In this document: piece after piece, positions 6,397-6,789 of the stretch
How the letters are laid out: each line of letters opens with the position of its first letter
Position numbering within the stretch: the first letter of the stretch is position 1
Source: a bacterium
GTDB lineage: Bacteria > Krumholzibacteriota > Krumholzibacteria > LZORAL124-64-63
Length of the DNA: 6,789 bases
Direction: 5' to 3'
NCBI GenBank assembly: GCA_030592025.1
Contig: JAUUZX010000080.1
Location: 1 to 6,789 of the forward strand
The notes under the pieces: generated by a model
What the model saw: the letters and a program-made list of their open reading frames with translations, nothing else
Database searches by the model: none
Told to the model about the DNA's origin: nothing
Program-made: the position numbers and the translations under genes

Positions 6397-6408
6397 CGAA
6401 TCGATTCG
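6397..6408. promoter_or_regulatory. Perfect 12-bp palindrome at the ettA start, possible operator
   Basis: CGAATCGATTCG is a perfect 12-bp palindrome in the gap between ettA and the plus-strand gene. It coincides with the predicted ettA transcription start (about 6407) and lies 34 bases upstream of the ATG. Such a site could bind a dimeric repressor. No regulator gene is present in the window. Confidence 0.4.
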
Positions 6409-6413
6409 CGCAT

Positions 6414-6442
6414 ATGATCGGGCCGACCGGCGCCAGCGGCAA
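6414..6442 (-). promoter_or_regulatory. Predicted promoter for ettA
   Basis: On the minus strand TTGCCG (6437-6442) and GATCAT (6414-6419) are separated by exactly 17 bases. Each matches four of six consensus positions. Transcription would start near 6407, giving a leader of about 44 bases that begins in the palindrome. Confidence 0.45.
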
Positions 6443-6470
6443 GGCGCGAATAGGTCCGGTCCCGGCGGGG

Positions 6471-6476
6471 TATGGT
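6471..6476 (+). promoter_or_regulatory. Possible -10 element for the small membrane protein gene
   Basis: TATGGT matches four of six positions, including T1, A2 and T6, and lies about 40 bases upstream of the ATG at 6517. The matching -35 position (GAATAG) is poor, so support is weak. Confidence 0.25.
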
Positions 6477-6505
6477 GTGCGTCCCCACGGAAAACCAGGC
6501 GAACG

Positions 6506-6509
6506 GGAG
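6506..6509 (+). promoter_or_regulatory. Ribosome binding site of the small membrane protein gene
   Basis: GGAG (within GGGAGAG) precedes the ATG by seven bases and supports 6517 as the start. Confidence 0.6.
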
Positions 6510-6516
6510 AGACGAC

Positions 6517-6789
6517 ATGGCGGGAGCGGCGAAGAAATGGGCCATCGGCTGCGGCATCGGCTGCGGCCTGATCATCATCATCGTGGGCGGCATCGGCACC
6601 TGCGGCTACCTGGGCGTGAAGAAGATCACCGACCGGGCCGATGACCTGGAAGTGAGCTCCGAGGCCCTGGTCGAGGCGTACGGCGAGGTCGGGGAGTTCG
6701 TGCCCGAGGCCGACGGCACCATCCCCTACGACCGGCTCGAACTCTTCATGACGATCCGCGAGGACCTGGGCGAGACCGGCGGCGAACTC
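6517..6789 (+). CDS. Membrane-anchored protein of unknown function, C-terminus cut by window edge
   Basis: I do not recognise this gene. The 91 visible residues begin with a short basic N-terminus (MAGAAKKW). One transmembrane segment follows at about 9-34, unusually rich in glycine and cysteine (GCGIGCGLIIIIVGGIG, C12, C16, C29). A soluble acidic part then begins (KKITDRADDLEVSS, later FVPEADGTIPYDRLELFM). The positively charged N-terminus and no cleavage motif suggest an uncleaved anchor with the soluble part outside the cytoplasm. No lipobox is visible. The frame stays open to base 6789. The first codons include an exact 12-bp tandem duplication (6544-6567) and four ATC codons in a row. 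The gene is divergent from ettA across 153 bases, and nothing shows shared function. The start is supported by the GGAG seven bases upstream. Confidence 0.75.
   Translation, partial: MAGAAKKWAIGCGIGCGLIIIIVGGIGTCGYLGVKKITDRADDLEVSSEALVEAYGEVGEFVPEADGTIPYDRLELFMTIREDLGETGGEL
6544..6567 (+). repeat. Exact 12-bp tandem duplication in the transmembrane codons
   Basis: ATCGGCTGCGGC occurs twice in tandem and encodes Ile-Gly-Cys-Gly twice. It is followed, after one Leu codon, by four ATC codons (6571-6582). The repeat keeps frame and lengthens the glycine-cysteine part of the membrane segment, suggesting slippage or duplication. Confidence 0.85.

Overview
The window is GC-rich bacterial chromosome with a strong preference for G or C at third codon positions, and it looks like an ordinary cell-envelope and housekeeping neighbourhood. 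An outer-membrane porin shows a Gram-negative (diderm) cell. The secreted hydrolase ends in a Por-secretion/FlgD-like C-terminal domain (YPNPFNPST followed by GVYLYRVRAG), typical of FCB-group and related candidate phyla. High GC together with this tail and a Bacteroidetes-style M14 peptidase suggests a lineage such as Krumholzibacteriota or Eisenbacteria. That placement is inference from protein style and was not tested by a search. No mobile element, CRISPR array, tRNA or rRNA was seen.

Layout. (1) 1-990, minus strand: a porin whose C-terminus runs off the left edge. (2) 991-1511: a 521-base intergenic region with a good minus-strand promoter (TTGACA-N16-CAAAAT) about 360 bases upstream of the porin start, several perfect short hairpins and a strong Shine-Dalgarno. 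It is best read as a long, possibly structured porin leader. (3) 1512-2594, minus: a secreted SGNH-like hydrolase with a C-terminal sorting domain. (4) 2595-2881: a divergent intergenic region with overlapping -10 elements on both strands and a 13-pair hairpin in the hydrolase leader. (5) 2882-4663, plus: a secreted M14 zinc carboxypeptidase. (6) 4684-6363, minus: EttA, a ribosome-associated ABC-F ATPase, convergent with the peptidase across only 20 bases. (7) 6364-6516: a divergent promoter region with a perfect 12-bp palindrome at the predicted ettA transcription start. (8) 6517-6789, plus: the start of a small membrane-anchored protein of unknown function, cut by the right edge.

How they fit together. 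Three products (porin, SGNH-like hydrolase, M14 peptidase) are exported and could serve nutrient uptake or envelope turnover, but nothing shows they form one pathway. The hydrolase and peptidase are divergent and may share a promoter core. EttA is an unrelated translation factor. I found no convincing new multi-gene system. The most interesting signals are non-coding: the porin leader, the hydrolase leader hairpin, the back-to-back -10 elements and the ettA palindrome.
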